Origin: Fibrobacter succinogenes
GTDB taxonomy: Bacteria; Fibrobacterota; Fibrobacteria; Fibrobacterales; Fibrobacteraceae
Reading direction: 5' to 3'
Assembly (NCBI GenBank): GCA_902800345.1
Contig: CADCDO010000003.1
Span: 36,186-100,185, forward strand
DNA: 64,000 nucleotides
In this document: piece after piece, positions 1-8,877 of the stretch
How positions within the stretch are numbered: the first letter of the stretch is position 1
Layout of the letters: every line of letters starts with the position of its first letter
Translations under genes and position numbers: made by a program
The notes under the pieces: generated by a model
The model's database searches: none
Told to the model about the DNA's origin: nothing
Seen by the model: the letters and a program-made list of their open reading frames with translations, nothing else

Positions 1-558
1 AAAGGCATCGAACAATACCTCGATGCGGCAAAACACTTCAAGGCTGCTGAGCCAGCCGAAGCACCTGACTCACGTCATTCTGAGCGAAGCGAAGAATCCA
101 GTGCAGTTTCCACCTATAAAGTCACTTTCCACATCTGCGGTTTCTGCGAAGCCGAATACCAGGGCAAACTTGAAGAATACGCCAAGAACGGCACTGTAGT
201 CTATCACGGCATGGTCCGCGACGTTCGCGAAATTCTCAAGAACACGCATTGCACCATCCACCCGAGTTTTTACCCCGAGGGCATCAGCAATGTGCTCTTG
301 GAAAGTTGCGCCTGCGCGCGCCCCATAATCACCACGGACCGTAGCGGTTGCCGCGAAGTGGTCGATGACGGCGAGAACGGTTTCGTCGTGAAACAGCGCG
401 ATTCAGAAGACCTTGTCCAGAAAATCGAGAATTTCCTAGCACTTTCTCATGAACAGAGAATCCAGATGGGGCTTGCCGGACGAGCGAAAATGGAACGCGA
501 ATTTGACAGGCAGGTTGTCGTGAATGCGTACTTGAAAGAAATGGAGATGGTGGGATGA
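1..558 (+). CDS. Glycosyltransferase family 4, C-terminal part (5' end outside window)
   Basis: The reading frame is open from base 1, so the true start lies upstream and only the last 185 residues are visible. The C-terminal GT-B nucleotide-sugar domain is recognisable: HPSFYPEG followed by the EGISNVLLE acidic motif (the E-x7-E signature of GT4 enzymes) and a SGCREVVDDGENGFVV stretch. It should transfer a sugar from an NDP-sugar during surface-glycan assembly on the cytoplasmic face. Oddity: residues about 25-34 (SRHSERSEES) are the translation of a dispersed repeat at 73-102, inserted in frame. The stop overlaps the next start (ATGA), which suggests translational coupling. The donor and acceptor sugars cannot be read from the sequence. 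Confidence 0.85.
   Translation, partial: KGIEQYLDAAKHFKAAEPAEAPDSRHSERSEESSAVSTYKVTFHICGFCEAEYQGKLEEYAKNGTVVYHGMVRDVREILKNTHCTIHPSFYPEGISNVLLESCACARPIITTDRSGCREVVDDGENGFVVKQRDSEDLVQKIENFLALSHEQRIQMGLAGRAKMEREFDRQVVVNAYLKEMEMVG
73..102 (+). repeat. Dispersed REP-like repeat inside a coding sequence
   Basis: A 30-bp copy of the left arm of the repeat that forms the array at 36.7-38.2 kb. It starts GTCATTCTGAGCGAAGC and ends GAAGAATCCAGT. It lies in frame within the glycosyltransferase and is translated as RHSERSEESS. Confidence 0.85.
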
Positions 559-1103
559 ATAAATTTGTAAGAGCAGCAGTATGCGTACCTTGTGGATTTG
601 TAAAGATGACTTTGAATAAGCTGTTTCATCCAATGAATTTCAAGGGACCTGTAATCAGTCTCGTTTCTCCGTTCTCCGAAATCACAATTTCTGGTGGCAA
701 ATTATCTATAGGAAAAGCCTTTAAAATGCGCGATGGCGCTAAAATCCGGGTTAGGAAAGGCGCTGAATGCATAATTGGAAATAATGTTTCTGTTAATTCT
801 AACAATATGATTGCTTGCCACGAAAGAGTTGTCATTGGAGATAATGTTCAATTAAGTCCCAATGTCCAGATTTATGACCATGATCATGATTTTCGTGCAG
901 CGGGAAGTCTTGCGGCAATGAAATATAAGACTTCTCCTATTGACATTGGCAACAATGTATGGATTGGAGCAAATACAGTAATTCTTCGCGGTACAAAAAT
1001 TGGCGATAATTGCGTAGTTAGAGCAGGTTGCGTGTTGAAAGGGAATTTCCCTGCAAATAGCGTAATCGTACAGAAACGTCAGACTTCAGTAGAGGCTTTT
1101 TAG
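555..1103 (+). CDS. Hexapeptide-repeat acyltransferase (WbbJ/maltose O-acetyltransferase type)
   Basis: A 182-residue left-handed beta-helix acyltransferase. Imperfect hexapeptide turns run from about residue 60 to 175 (IGNNVSVNSN, IGDNVQLSPNVQI, IGNNVWIGANTVILRG, IGDNCVVRAGCV). The YDHDHDF segment near residue 112 contains the conserved histidine region of this family. It probably transfers an acetyl group from acetyl-CoA to a sugar of the surface glycan. The ATG overlaps the preceding stop, and the next gene starts directly after this stop, so the three genes form one operon. The family is clear; the acceptor sugar is unknown. Base composition drops to AT-rich from about this gene onward. 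Confidence 0.85.
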   Translation: MNKFVRAAVCVPCGFVKMTLNKLFHPMNFKGPVISLVSPFSEITISGGKLSIGKAFKMRDGAKIRVRKGAECIIGNNVSVNSNNMIACHERVVIGDNVQLSPNVQIYDHDHDFRAAGSLAAMKYKTSPIDIGNNVWIGANTVILRGTKIGDNCVVRAGCVLKGNFPANSVIVQKRQTSVEAF

Positions 1104-2255
1104 ATGGAGCACAAAGGAACAATCATCTATATCGGTGGCTTTGAAATGCCCGATAAGAATGCTGCGGCTCATCGCGTTTTGAACAACGCCAAAATATTTC
1201 ATGAACTTGGCTACCATGTCGTTTTTTGCGGAGTAGATCACGATATCACGGAAAACGCAAAATCTATAACCAAAATTGGCTCGTTTGACAACATCCCTGC
1301 CGCATATCCCAAATCTAACAAGGAATGGGTTAAACAACTGATTGATTTTTCTCATATCGAGAAAACATTTAATCAATATTCGGATGTAAAATATGCCATA
1401 GCATATAATATGCACGCCATTCCTTTGGCCAAACTTTTGCACTATTGTAAAAATAGGAATATTAAGGTCATTGCGGATGCAACCGAGTGGTATGAAAATA
1501 AGTTTTCACTCAATCCAGTGAAACTTATAAAGTGTATAGATACGTTTATTGTAATGCGCTATTTGCAAAAAAAAGTAGATGCGATGATTGCGATTAGCAC
1601 ATATCTGGAGAAATATTACTCAAAACATGTTAAAAGCATTGTTGTTGTGCCGCCCTTGGTTGATTTGACCGAAAGTATTTGGCATGTTTCAGACATAGAA
1701 AAAGAAGATTGCGTCGAATTCGTTTATTCCGGTTCGCCAGGCACTGGAAAAGATAAAGACAAATTGGGTGAAATAATAGAGGCTTTTGGAGCTTTGGATG
1801 AAACGTGTAAATATCTGTTCACCATAATCGGATTGACACACGACCAGTTTGTCAAGATATTTCCTGAATGTCAAAAAACTCTTTTACGTATAAAAGACCA
1901 TATTTGTTTTAAGGGTCGTGTTTCTCATCAAGAAAGTATCAAAGCCTTGTATAAGGCTGATTATTGCATCTTTATTAGAAATCGAAGTCGAAAAAATATG
2001 GCAGGGTTCCCAACGAAATTTGTTGAATGCTGTACCAGTGGTATAAATATCATTGCCAACGATGTAAGTGATATTGGTAGATATTTTCCTATAGATCAGG
2101 ACAATTGCTTAATTAACGAATTTTCTGAAAAAAAATTGTCTGAAATTATAAAAAATCGATTGGTTCGGAAAAATAAATCTCGGAATGATTCCTTGCATGA
2201 AACATTTGATTTTCATCAATATATTTCTGTTTTTAAGGATTTTATAGAGGCGTAA
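1104..2255 (+). CDS. Glycosyltransferase, GT4-like
   Basis: 383 residues, starting at the ATG directly after the preceding TAG. The N-terminal GT-B half opens with IIYIGGFEMPDKNAAAHRV, a glycine-rich loop followed by an acceptor-side helix. The C-terminal half has FVYSGSPGTGKDKDKL near residue 205 and a GFPTKFVECCTSG motif near 300 that holds the donor-binding glutamate. It is probably a cytoplasmic or membrane-associated sugar transferase building the repeat unit. It is AT-rich, unlike the flanking housekeeping genes, as expected for an exchanged polysaccharide locus. Specificity cannot be assigned. Confidence 0.8.
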   Translation: MEHKGTIIYIGGFEMPDKNAAAHRVLNNAKIFHELGYHVVFCGVDHDITENAKSITKIGSFDNIPAAYPKSNKEWVKQLIDFSHIEKTFNQYSDVKYAIAYNMHAIPLAKLLHYCKNRNIKVIADATEWYENKFSLNPVKLIKCIDTFIVMRYLQKKVDAMIAISTYLEKYYSKHVKSIVVVPPLVDLTESIWHVSDIEKEDCVEFVYSGSPGTGKDKDKLGEIIEAFGALDETCKYLFTIIGLTHDQFVKIFPECQKTLLRIKDHICFKGRVSHQESIKALYKADYCIFIRNRSRKNMAGFPTKFVECCTSGINIIANDVSDIGRYFPIDQDNCLINEFSEKKLSEIIKNRLVRKNKSRNDSLHETFDFHQYISVFKDFIEA

Positions 2256-2258
2256 AAA

Positions 2259-3215
2259 ATGATAATAAATGTAGCATACGCCTGTAATGAATTCTATATG
2301 GAACAAACGACCGTTTCGTTGTTATCGTTGTTCGATTCTAATAAACATTTAGATAAGATTAATGTTTATTTTATTGATATGGGCATTTCAGAAACGTCTA
2401 AAAAAGAACTTCATGAGTTGATTAATCAACTCAATGGTTCCTTACAGATAATCCCTTTTAAAACTATAGCGTATGATTTGAATATAAATAATACTGGACG
2501 CCATATTGAAAGTGTTTATGCAAAGATTTTTTTCGGACGAATTCCTAACATAAATAGAATCCTTTATTTGGATAGTGATGTGGTGGTGGTTGACAAATTA
2601 GATGATTTTTGGAATTCTAATTTAAAAGACAAATACTGTGCTTGTGTGAGGACATTGGCTTCAAGAAAATTGTGTCAGCAACTAGGCGTAGATGAAAATT
2701 CTGATATTGTAAACGACGGTGTTGTGCTGATGAATTTGGAAAAGTGGCGGAACGATTCAATATTGGAAAAATGTCTTGCATATATATCTAAATGGAATGG
2801 AAATCCCCCGGTTTTAAGCGAGGGTACGATAAATGCAGTCTGTAATGGTAAAATTTTAGTTGTAAGCCCTAAATACAATTTGATGTCAGGCTTGGTTGAG
2901 GGTTCTGAAAAAAAATTTGAGAAATTAACGGAAAGACCATTTTATAGTCAGAAAGTATTAAATGATGCTCGAACAAATCCCTGTATTATTCACTATCTCA
3001 GCGGTTTTTATAACAGACCCTGGTGTAAAAAATGTTCACATCCAATGAAAAGCGTATATTTGAAATATCGCAAACAGACAAAATGGCGAGACAAGCCTCT
3101 TTCTAGAAAAAAAATATCCCTGAGATTACGAGTGATTGGAACCTTGTTAAAATTACTTCCTATAGAAATATTTACATCTATCAGACATCATATTGGGAAA
3201 AAATATTATGCTTAA
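2259..3215 (+). CDS. Glycosyltransferase family 8
   Basis: 318 residues with the GT8 pattern of lipopolysaccharide galactosyl/glucosyltransferases. It opens INVAYACNEFYMEQTTVSLLSL, and the metal-binding DxD motif lies in YLDSDVVVVDKLDDFW near residues 103-117. An NDGVVLMNLEKWR segment near 148 and an IHYLSG motif near 245 follow. GT8 enzymes are retaining, metal-dependent, GT-A fold transferases acting at the inner membrane. The gene follows its neighbour by 3 bp and overlaps the next gene by 8 bp. The C-terminal basic tail suggests membrane-surface association. Confidence 0.88.
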   Translation: MIINVAYACNEFYMEQTTVSLLSLFDSNKHLDKINVYFIDMGISETSKKELHELINQLNGSLQIIPFKTIAYDLNINNTGRHIESVYAKIFFGRIPNINRILYLDSDVVVVDKLDDFWNSNLKDKYCACVRTLASRKLCQQLGVDENSDIVNDGVVLMNLEKWRNDSILEKCLAYISKWNGNPPVLSEGTINAVCNGKILVVSPKYNLMSGLVEGSEKKFEKLTERPFYSQKVLNDARTNPCIIHYLSGFYNRPWCKKCSHPMKSVYLKYRKQTKWRDKPLSRKKISLRLRVIGTLLKLLPIEIFTSIRHHIGKKYYA

Positions 3216-4362
3216 TTTATTTTTGTTTCTTTTGTTTTTTTTGTTTATATCGTTGATTTTTGATTATTATTGTCGAATTAAGAATGTCAATGATTCTTTG
3301 TATGATGAAAGTGTAAAAAAAACAAGTCTAAAAACAATGGGATTTATTCTATTGCTCGTTTTAATACCCGCTTTTTTAGTTGCTATGCGATCAGAAAATA
3401 CGGGGGTAGACACAAAGCGATATTTGGATTTGTTTTTATATGGTGAAAACTATATGTGGCGAAGAGCTTTAGAATCCTATGAATTTCTTTTTTGGGGGGG
3501 GTGCATTTTTTTTAACAAAATTGGAGGAGAAAGACTTGCATTTTTTTTCTTCGCAACATTATCTCTATTTATTCCTTTAATGACAATTTATAAGTTATCT
3601 AAGAAGGTAAATGTATTTGTTACTACATTTTTATTCTTGTTACTTTTTTACCAAGAATGTTTTAATGCAATGCGTCAAATGCCTGCCATTGCAATTGTTT
3701 TTCTTTCATACACTTATATTTTTGAAAGAAAAATAATTCCATACACAATATGTATACTTATTGCATCCATGTTCCATTCAACGGCTCTTTTGGCATTGCC
3801 TATATATTTATTATATAATTACAAATTAAAAAGTGTAACAGATTACTTAAAACAAATATTTTTATTTGTTTTTTTGGTATTTGCGGTGCCAACTTTATAT
3901 AATAGTATACTTCAGTTACCAATAATGAGTAGATATTCTTCTTATGTAATGCTATACAATGCAGATACTTTAGAGAATTCAATAAAATCATTTGCTATTT
4001 GCTATTTACCTTCTGCAGTTTTACTATTCTTTTCTAGTATATCTCAAAAGAAAAGCCGTTTTAATTGGAATGTCTTAGAATTTCAATTCTTTTGGAATGT
4101 TACAAGCGTTTTTTTAATGCTGATTATATTTAGAATATGGTCGAATTATTTTTTTAGAATTGCTTTTTATTATCAGTTAGGCGTTGTTTTATTCGCAGGA
4201 TGGTCTGGAAAAACAGCTATTGAATTTCAAAACAAGCCCTTTTATTTAAAACCCATTTCAAGCATATATTTGACTGTGGCATTTTTTATCATTTATTTTG
4301 TGTATTTAAATTATTTCCATAATCTAAATAGTAGTGCTCTAATCAACTTCCATATAATGTGA
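3208..4362 (+). CDS. EpsG/Wzy-like polysaccharide polymerase (integral membrane)
   Basis: About 384 residues, extremely hydrophobic, with around ten membrane segments. The hallmark is MRSENTGVDTKRYLDLF near residue 60, the R-x(4)-G-x-DT-x(2)-Y signature of EpsG/Wzy polymerases. ATG 3208 was chosen over a TTG 15 bases upstream because it follows a GGGAAA ribosome-binding stretch and overlaps the GT8 stop by only 8 bp. It should polymerise undecaprenyl-linked repeat units on the periplasmic face, working with the flippase at 9500. The coding sequence is very AT-rich, with poly-T and G8 runs (the G run near 3494) that could be slippage-prone. Confidence 0.82.
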   Translation: MLNLFLFLLFFLFISLIFDYYCRIKNVNDSLYDESVKKTSLKTMGFILLLVLIPAFLVAMRSENTGVDTKRYLDLFLYGENYMWRRALESYEFLFWGGCIFFNKIGGERLAFFFFATLSLFIPLMTIYKLSKKVNVFVTTFLFLLLFYQECFNAMRQMPAIAIVFLSYTYIFERKIIPYTICILIASMFHSTALLALPIYLLYNYKLKSVTDYLKQIFLFVFLVFAVPTLYNSILQLPIMSRYSSYVMLYNADTLENSIKSFAICYLPSAVLLFFSSISQKKSRFNWNVLEFQFFWNVTSVFLMLIIFRIWSNYFFRIAFYYQLGVVLFAGWSGKTAIEFQNKPFYLKPISSIYLTVAFFIIYFVYLNYFHNLNSSALINFHIM

Positions 4363-4369
4363 GATAAAA

Positions 4370-5179
4370 ATGAATCTTATAAAAAAAACTCTTTTACAAA
4401 TAGAACTGTTTTTGAAAAATATATTATCTTTTTTCTTCAAAAGAATTTTTTTATCTTTTTATTTAAAAGTTGACCATTACAAACTTCCAATATATATTAT
4501 TTCTTATAATCGATTAAGTTTTTTAAAACAGACGGTTGATTGGTTGCGTTCTTATGGTTACAAAAATATCAATATTATTGACAATCATTCGGATTACCAA
4601 CCGCTTTTAGATTATTATCGAGATTGTGGTTGCAATGTGATTAGAATGAAAAAAAATTATGGGCATCTTGTTTTTCACAAACATTTTCGCTTCTTTTTTA
4701 TACGAAATTTCACATTTTATGTGCTAAGCGATCCTGATTTGACTCCAATAAAAGAATGCCCTCCAAATTTTATTGAAGTTTTTTTTAAAGTGATGCAAAA
4801 CAATCTCGGTTACTCAAAGGTTGGTTTTTCTTTAAAATTAGATGATCTTCCTGACGATTACTATTTAAAAGAGGAAGTTTTATTATGGGAATCAAAGTTC
4901 TATAAACATGAAATTGGAAATACTCCTGTGAAATTATATGATGCTAATATTGATACGACTTTTGCTATTAATTCGCCTAAAATTTTTGTTGCCTATTTAA
5001 ATAGGTATAAGGGAGTTCGAACAGGAGTTCCGTATCAAGTCCGTCATTTGCCTTGGTACGGAGAAAAAGAGTCTGATGAACTAATTCATTATCAGCAAAC
5101 GCTTCGAAAAGATGTATCTAATTGGAATGGGAATATTTCAAAAGAACGTATGCAGAAAAGAATAAAGAAACACATGTAA
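4370..5179 (+). CDS. Glycosyltransferase family 2-like (GT-A)
   Basis: 269 residues. After an N-terminal basic/hydrophobic stretch (residues 1-35) comes a GT-A core: LPIYIISYNRLSFLKQTVDWL, then INIIDNHSDYQPLLDYY. A VLSDPDLTP motif near residue 123 is the likely DxD-type metal/nucleotide site. This resembles short GT2-type transferases of O-antigen loci, but the sequence is divergent, so a galactosyl- or other hexosyl role cannot be chosen. It follows the polymerase by 7 bp in the same operon. Confidence 0.72.
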   Translation: MNLIKKTLLQIELFLKNILSFFFKRIFLSFYLKVDHYKLPIYIISYNRLSFLKQTVDWLRSYGYKNINIIDNHSDYQPLLDYYRDCGCNVIRMKKNYGHLVFHKHFRFFFIRNFTFYVLSDPDLTPIKECPPNFIEVFFKVMQNNLGYSKVGFSLKLDDLPDDYYLKEEVLLWESKFYKHEIGNTPVKLYDANIDTTFAINSPKIFVAYLNRYKGVRTGVPYQVRHLPWYGEKESDELIHYQQTLRKDVSNWNGNISKERMQKRIKKHM

Positions 5180-5194
5180 TATTTGAAGGTTGTA

Positions 5195-6286
5195 ATGACT
5201 AAGCCACGAGTAATTGCCTTTTATTTGCCTCAATTTTATCCGACTCCCGAGAATGACGAATGGTGGGAACCTGGATTTACAGAATGGACCAATGTAGTTC
5301 GTGCAAAGCCCTTGTTTAAGGGGCATTATCAGCCAAGGATTCCGCAAGAGTTGTCTTTTTATGATCTTCGTGTTCCTGAAACTCGCGAAAGGCAAGCTGA
5401 ATTAGCTAGTGAGGCAGGAATTGAAGGTTTCTGCTATTGGCATTATTGGTTTGGTAATGGGAAACGTTTGTTAGACAGGGTTTTTCGTGAGGTGGTTGAA
5501 TCGGGTAAACCTAATTTTCCATTCTGTCTTTGTTGGGCAAATCATAGTTGGTTTCAGAAAACTTGGAATCCTAATCTTCCAAACAGACTTCTTATTGAAC
5601 AAACCTATCCTGGCGTTGATGATTATACTGCGCACTTTAAGGAAATGCTTCCCGCATTCAAAGATAAACGATATATAAGAACATCTGAGGGAAAGTTGCT
5701 ATTTGGCATATTTGACCCCGTTAGTTTTTCTGATTTTGAATTATTTAAAGACACGTGGAACACTCTTGCAATAGATAATGGACTTGTTGGCTTTGTTTTT
5801 TTTGCCTATACGCCTGGTGAAAAAAAATTAAATATTGCTGAATCATATAATTACAATAGATATGTTTACGAAGCAATGAATGATGCTTATGAAAATTTTG
5901 ATGTTAAAAGATTCACCTTTAAATGGGCGATAAGGCGAATAAAGTTGTGGCTGCATCGACCGATTAGAATGATTAATTACTCAAAATATGTTGAATGTGC
6001 AATAAGTCGTTTCAAACAACTAGAAAATGTGACTCCATGTATTGATCCGATGTTTGATCACTCTCCTCGTAGCAAGGGGGCGCAACAAATTTTACACAAC
6101 AACGATCCTAAACTTTGGGGAAAATTGTGTCGTGAAGTAAAGAAAATCGTTGAATCAAATCCAAATGACAAGGATAAATTCATATTTATTAAAGCTTGGA
6201 ATGAATGGGGCGAAGGTAACTATATGGAACCAGATTCTCGTTTCGGTAAAGCGTATATAGAAGAGGCAGGAAAGGTATTTAAATAA
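5195..6286 (+). CDS. WbsX-like glycosyltransferase / GH99-like protein
   Basis: About 363 residues. It opens RVIAFYLPQFYPTPENDEWW and continues GFTEWTNVVRAKPLFKGHYQP, the diagnostic start of the WbsX family found in O-antigen and rhamnan loci. FCYWHYWFGNGKRLL near residue 86, FCLCWANHSW near 115 and KAWNEWGEGNYMEPD near the C-terminus are also family motifs. The fold is predicted to be a TIM barrel related to GH99. The exact reaction is not settled for the family; members are usually annotated as glycosyltransferases. ATG 5195 follows GAAGG; a TTG 12 bases upstream is possible. Confidence 0.85.
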   Translation: MTKPRVIAFYLPQFYPTPENDEWWEPGFTEWTNVVRAKPLFKGHYQPRIPQELSFYDLRVPETRERQAELASEAGIEGFCYWHYWFGNGKRLLDRVFREVVESGKPNFPFCLCWANHSWFQKTWNPNLPNRLLIEQTYPGVDDYTAHFKEMLPAFKDKRYIRTSEGKLLFGIFDPVSFSDFELFKDTWNTLAIDNGLVGFVFFAYTPGEKKLNIAESYNYNRYVYEAMNDAYENFDVKRFTFKWAIRRIKLWLHRPIRMINYSKYVECAISRFKQLENVTPCIDPMFDHSPRSKGAQQILHNNDPKLWGKLCREVKKIVESNPNDKDKFIFIKAWNEWGEGNYMEPDSRFGKAYIEEAGKVFK

Positions 6287-6296
6287 GGAAAATAAA

Positions 6297-8051
6297 ATGA
6301 TTTCTGGCTATTCCCACAATCTAAGTATTCAAATTCTTGTCGACCTTCTGATAAAACATGGAATAAAAAAGGCCGTTGTTTCTCCAGGAACAACGAATTT
6401 AGAATTCATTGCGGCATTACAATATAATGGTGATTTTGAAATTTATTCTTCTATTGATGAACGAAGTGCTGCCTATATGGCTTGCGGAATTGCAGAAGAA
6501 TCTAGCGAACCCGTAATCATAGCATGCACTGAATCAACAGCCTCACGAAACTATTTTCCAGGCCTAACAGAGGCTTATTATAGAAAATTGCCAATTATTG
6601 CTGTTACGGGAATACATAGATATTATCATATTGGCACATTGTTTCCGCAGGTCATTGATAGAAGCGTGTCGCCCAATGATATTGCCGTATGCAAAGCACA
6701 ACTTCCTATAATAAAAGATAAAGAGGATATTAAGCAGACGGAATTGCTCGTCAATAAAGCTTTGCTAGCTGCGAAAAGTTCTAACTCAGGGCCGGTGCAT
6801 ATCGACCTTCCTTGTTGTAATGACGATTATGATTTTTCGTGCAAGGAATTGTATAATGCTCATAAAATTGACCGTTATGAGGTCGGTGACAAATTCCCTG
6901 ATTTGCCTAATGGTAAAATAGCGGTATATGTTGGTAGCCATAGGAATTTTACAGAAGAAGAAACAGAAAAATTGGATGCTTTTTGTGCGTGCCATAATTC
7001 GGTTGTTTTCTGTGACCATACTAGTGGATATCATGGTAAATATGCCGTCTATGCCGGATTGTTGTCTGTACAGAGAAAAAAATACGACATAATGAGCAAT
7101 ATTATGTGTGTTATTCATATTGGCGAGCAGATGGCTGATTGGCCCACTATGACAAGGTTAAAAGCGGCGAAAACAACATGGCGTATTAGTCCTGATGGCG
7201 AGTTGAGGGACACTTTTGGAAATTTGTCAAATGTGTTTAAAATGCCGTTGATCACTTTTTTAAAACATTATATTGATGATGGAGAAAAAAAAGATGCATA
7301 TTATAAGGAGTGCTCAGCGACAAAAGCTACGCTGAAGATTCCTTACGACAAGCTCCCTCTTTCAAATGTTTATGCAGCATCTAAAATATCTGCTGTATTG
7401 CCCTCTGACTCAATTCTTCATATTGGAGCCAGCAATACCGTAAGAGCCTGGTCTTTATTTGATCTGCCTAACGGCGCAAAGTCTTATGGTAATGTGGGGT
7501 GTCGAGGAATTGACGGCGTTCTTTCTTCTGCTGTGGGGGCCTCTTTAGCGGACAACAAGCATCTACATTTTTGCGCAATTGGTGATCTGATGTTTTATTA
7601 TGACATGAATTGCTTAGGTAACAGGGACATTTCAGGTAATTTAAGAATCATTCTGATAAATAATAATGGTGGTGGCATCTTCAAGCAGAGTGTTGCTCCA
7701 GGTTATAGATTTTTTGGTGATAAGGCAACTGATGAATATATTGCCGCGGCTAACCACTTTGGTCGAGGTGAAAAAAATGTTATTAAGAATTATGTTGAAT
7801 CACTAGGGTTTAAGTATATATCAGCCAAGACGAAAGAAGAATTTGATTCTGTGTATAGTACATTTGTCTCTGACAAAAACACCAACAGTCCTGTTTTCTT
7901 TGAGGTGTTTACGAAGGATTCTGACGATAGAAAAGCTTTTGATATTATGAGTTCTATTGACGCACCTCCCGAGAACCATGCCAAGCAAGTGGCAAAGCAG
8001 TTGCTTGGCCCAAAAGGGATTGATGCTGTTAAGAAGCTGATTGGACGATAG
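6297..8051 (+). CDS. MenD-like thiamine-diphosphate enzyme in a polysaccharide locus
   Basis: 584 residues with the three-domain layout of ThDP-dependent decarboxylase/synthases. The N-terminal Pyr domain has the SPGTTN start and catalytic-type glutamate in SSIDERSAAYMACGIAEES. A central domain lies at about 200-330. The C-terminal PP domain has GCRGIDGVLSSAVGAS (MenD-like) and a GDLMF...INNNGGG ThDP/Mg signature at about 429-458. No other menaquinone genes are near, so a MenD role is unlikely. With the next gene, an aldo-keto reductase 9 bp downstream, it could make a modified sugar or a non-sugar substituent. That pairing is inference; the fold assignment is firm. Confidence 0.8.
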   Translation: MISGYSHNLSIQILVDLLIKHGIKKAVVSPGTTNLEFIAALQYNGDFEIYSSIDERSAAYMACGIAEESSEPVIIACTESTASRNYFPGLTEAYYRKLPIIAVTGIHRYYHIGTLFPQVIDRSVSPNDIAVCKAQLPIIKDKEDIKQTELLVNKALLAAKSSNSGPVHIDLPCCNDDYDFSCKELYNAHKIDRYEVGDKFPDLPNGKIAVYVGSHRNFTEEETEKLDAFCACHNSVVFCDHTSGYHGKYAVYAGLLSVQRKKYDIMSNIMCVIHIGEQMADWPTMTRLKAAKTTWRISPDGELRDTFGNLSNVFKMPLITFLKHYIDDGEKKDAYYKECSATKATLKIPYDKLPLSNVYAASKISAVLPSDSILHIGASNTVRAWSLFDLPNGAKSYGNVGCRGIDGVLSSAVGASLADNKHLHFCAIGDLMFYYDMNCLGNRDISGNLRIILINNNGGGIFKQSVAPGYRFFGDKATDEYIAAANHFGRGEKNVIKNYVESLGFKYISAKTKEEFDSVYSTFVSDKNTNSPVFFEVFTKDSDDRKAFDIMSSIDAPPENHAKQVAKQLLGPKGIDAVKKLIGR

Positions 8052-8059
8052 GGGCATTT

Positions 8060-8869
8060 ATGGATGAATGTCTGATATTTGGAACTGGCGCTTCTGCGGC
8101 AAAAGACTATGATGGTCTTAAAAGAGTTGTATCTTGCGCTGCAACTTGTGGTATCAGAATGTTTGATACTGCACCTAGTTATGGGGTTGAAGAAATCCTA
8201 GCTAAAGTGATTTTTGATGTTTCCCAAGAAAAAGGCTTAAGTAGAGAAGATTTTATTATACAAACGAAAATAGACGCTTGGCAAATGGTGGAAGGAAATG
8301 TCGAAAAATTTGTTGATTGTGCCTTGCAAAAGATGAAACTTCAATATATTGATAACCTTCTTATTCATTGGCCTTTGCCTGATTTCTTGGATGATACCTG
8401 GAATAAAATGAAATTAATGAAGAAATCTGGAAAAGTACGGAAAATAGGGATTTGTAATGTTCGTACACGTCATTTGAATTTGTTTGATAAACGTGGCGTT
8501 TCTCCTGATATTATTCAAATTGAAAGGAATCCTTTGCGTACTTGCGAACGCGAAATAGAATTCTGTAAACAAAAGGGAATAGAGATACAAGCGTATTCTC
8601 CATTATGCAAGATGGACAGAAGACTTGCTGATAGTTCGGTAATAAAAAAATTTTCTGAAAAATACAACAAGAACATCGGTCAAATTATTTTAAGATGGCA
8701 TTTAGATACCGGAGTCAGTCCTATTTTCACGTCTACAAAGGATTATAGAATTCGCGAATATATGGATTTGTTTGACTTTGCTCTTAGTGAAGATGATGTT
8801 GCTGCAATTTCAGCGTTGAACATCAACTATAAATATTATTTAGAATCCTGTCTCTGTCCTGGATTTTGA
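8060..8869 (+). CDS. Aldo/keto reductase
   Basis: 269-residue (beta/alpha)8 NAD(P)H oxidoreductase. The catalytic tetrad of the superfamily can be placed: D36 and Y41 in MFDTAPSYG, K70 in FIIQTKID and H103 in LLIHWPLP. A C-terminal FTSTKDYRIREYMDLFDF segment matches the cofactor-phosphate region of the family. It probably reduces the carbonyl product of the preceding ThDP enzyme, given the 9-bp spacing and shared direction. That coupling is inferred, not shown. The start is ATG 8060. Confidence 0.85.
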   Translation: MDECLIFGTGASAAKDYDGLKRVVSCAATCGIRMFDTAPSYGVEEILAKVIFDVSQEKGLSREDFIIQTKIDAWQMVEGNVEKFVDCALQKMKLQYIDNLLIHWPLPDFLDDTWNKMKLMKKSGKVRKIGICNVRTRHLNLFDKRGVSPDIIQIERNPLRTCEREIEFCKQKGIEIQAYSPLCKMDRRLADSSVIKKFSEKYNKNIGQIILRWHLDTGVSPIFTSTKDYRIREYMDLFDFALSEDDVAAISALNINYKYYLESCLCPGF

Positions 8870-8877
8870 GGTATAAC

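Noticed and set aside
3494..3501. G8 run as a frameshift in the polymerase gene
   Set aside because: The reading frame is continuous through the run and the family motifs lie in one frame; it could vary by slippage, but there is no sign of it here.
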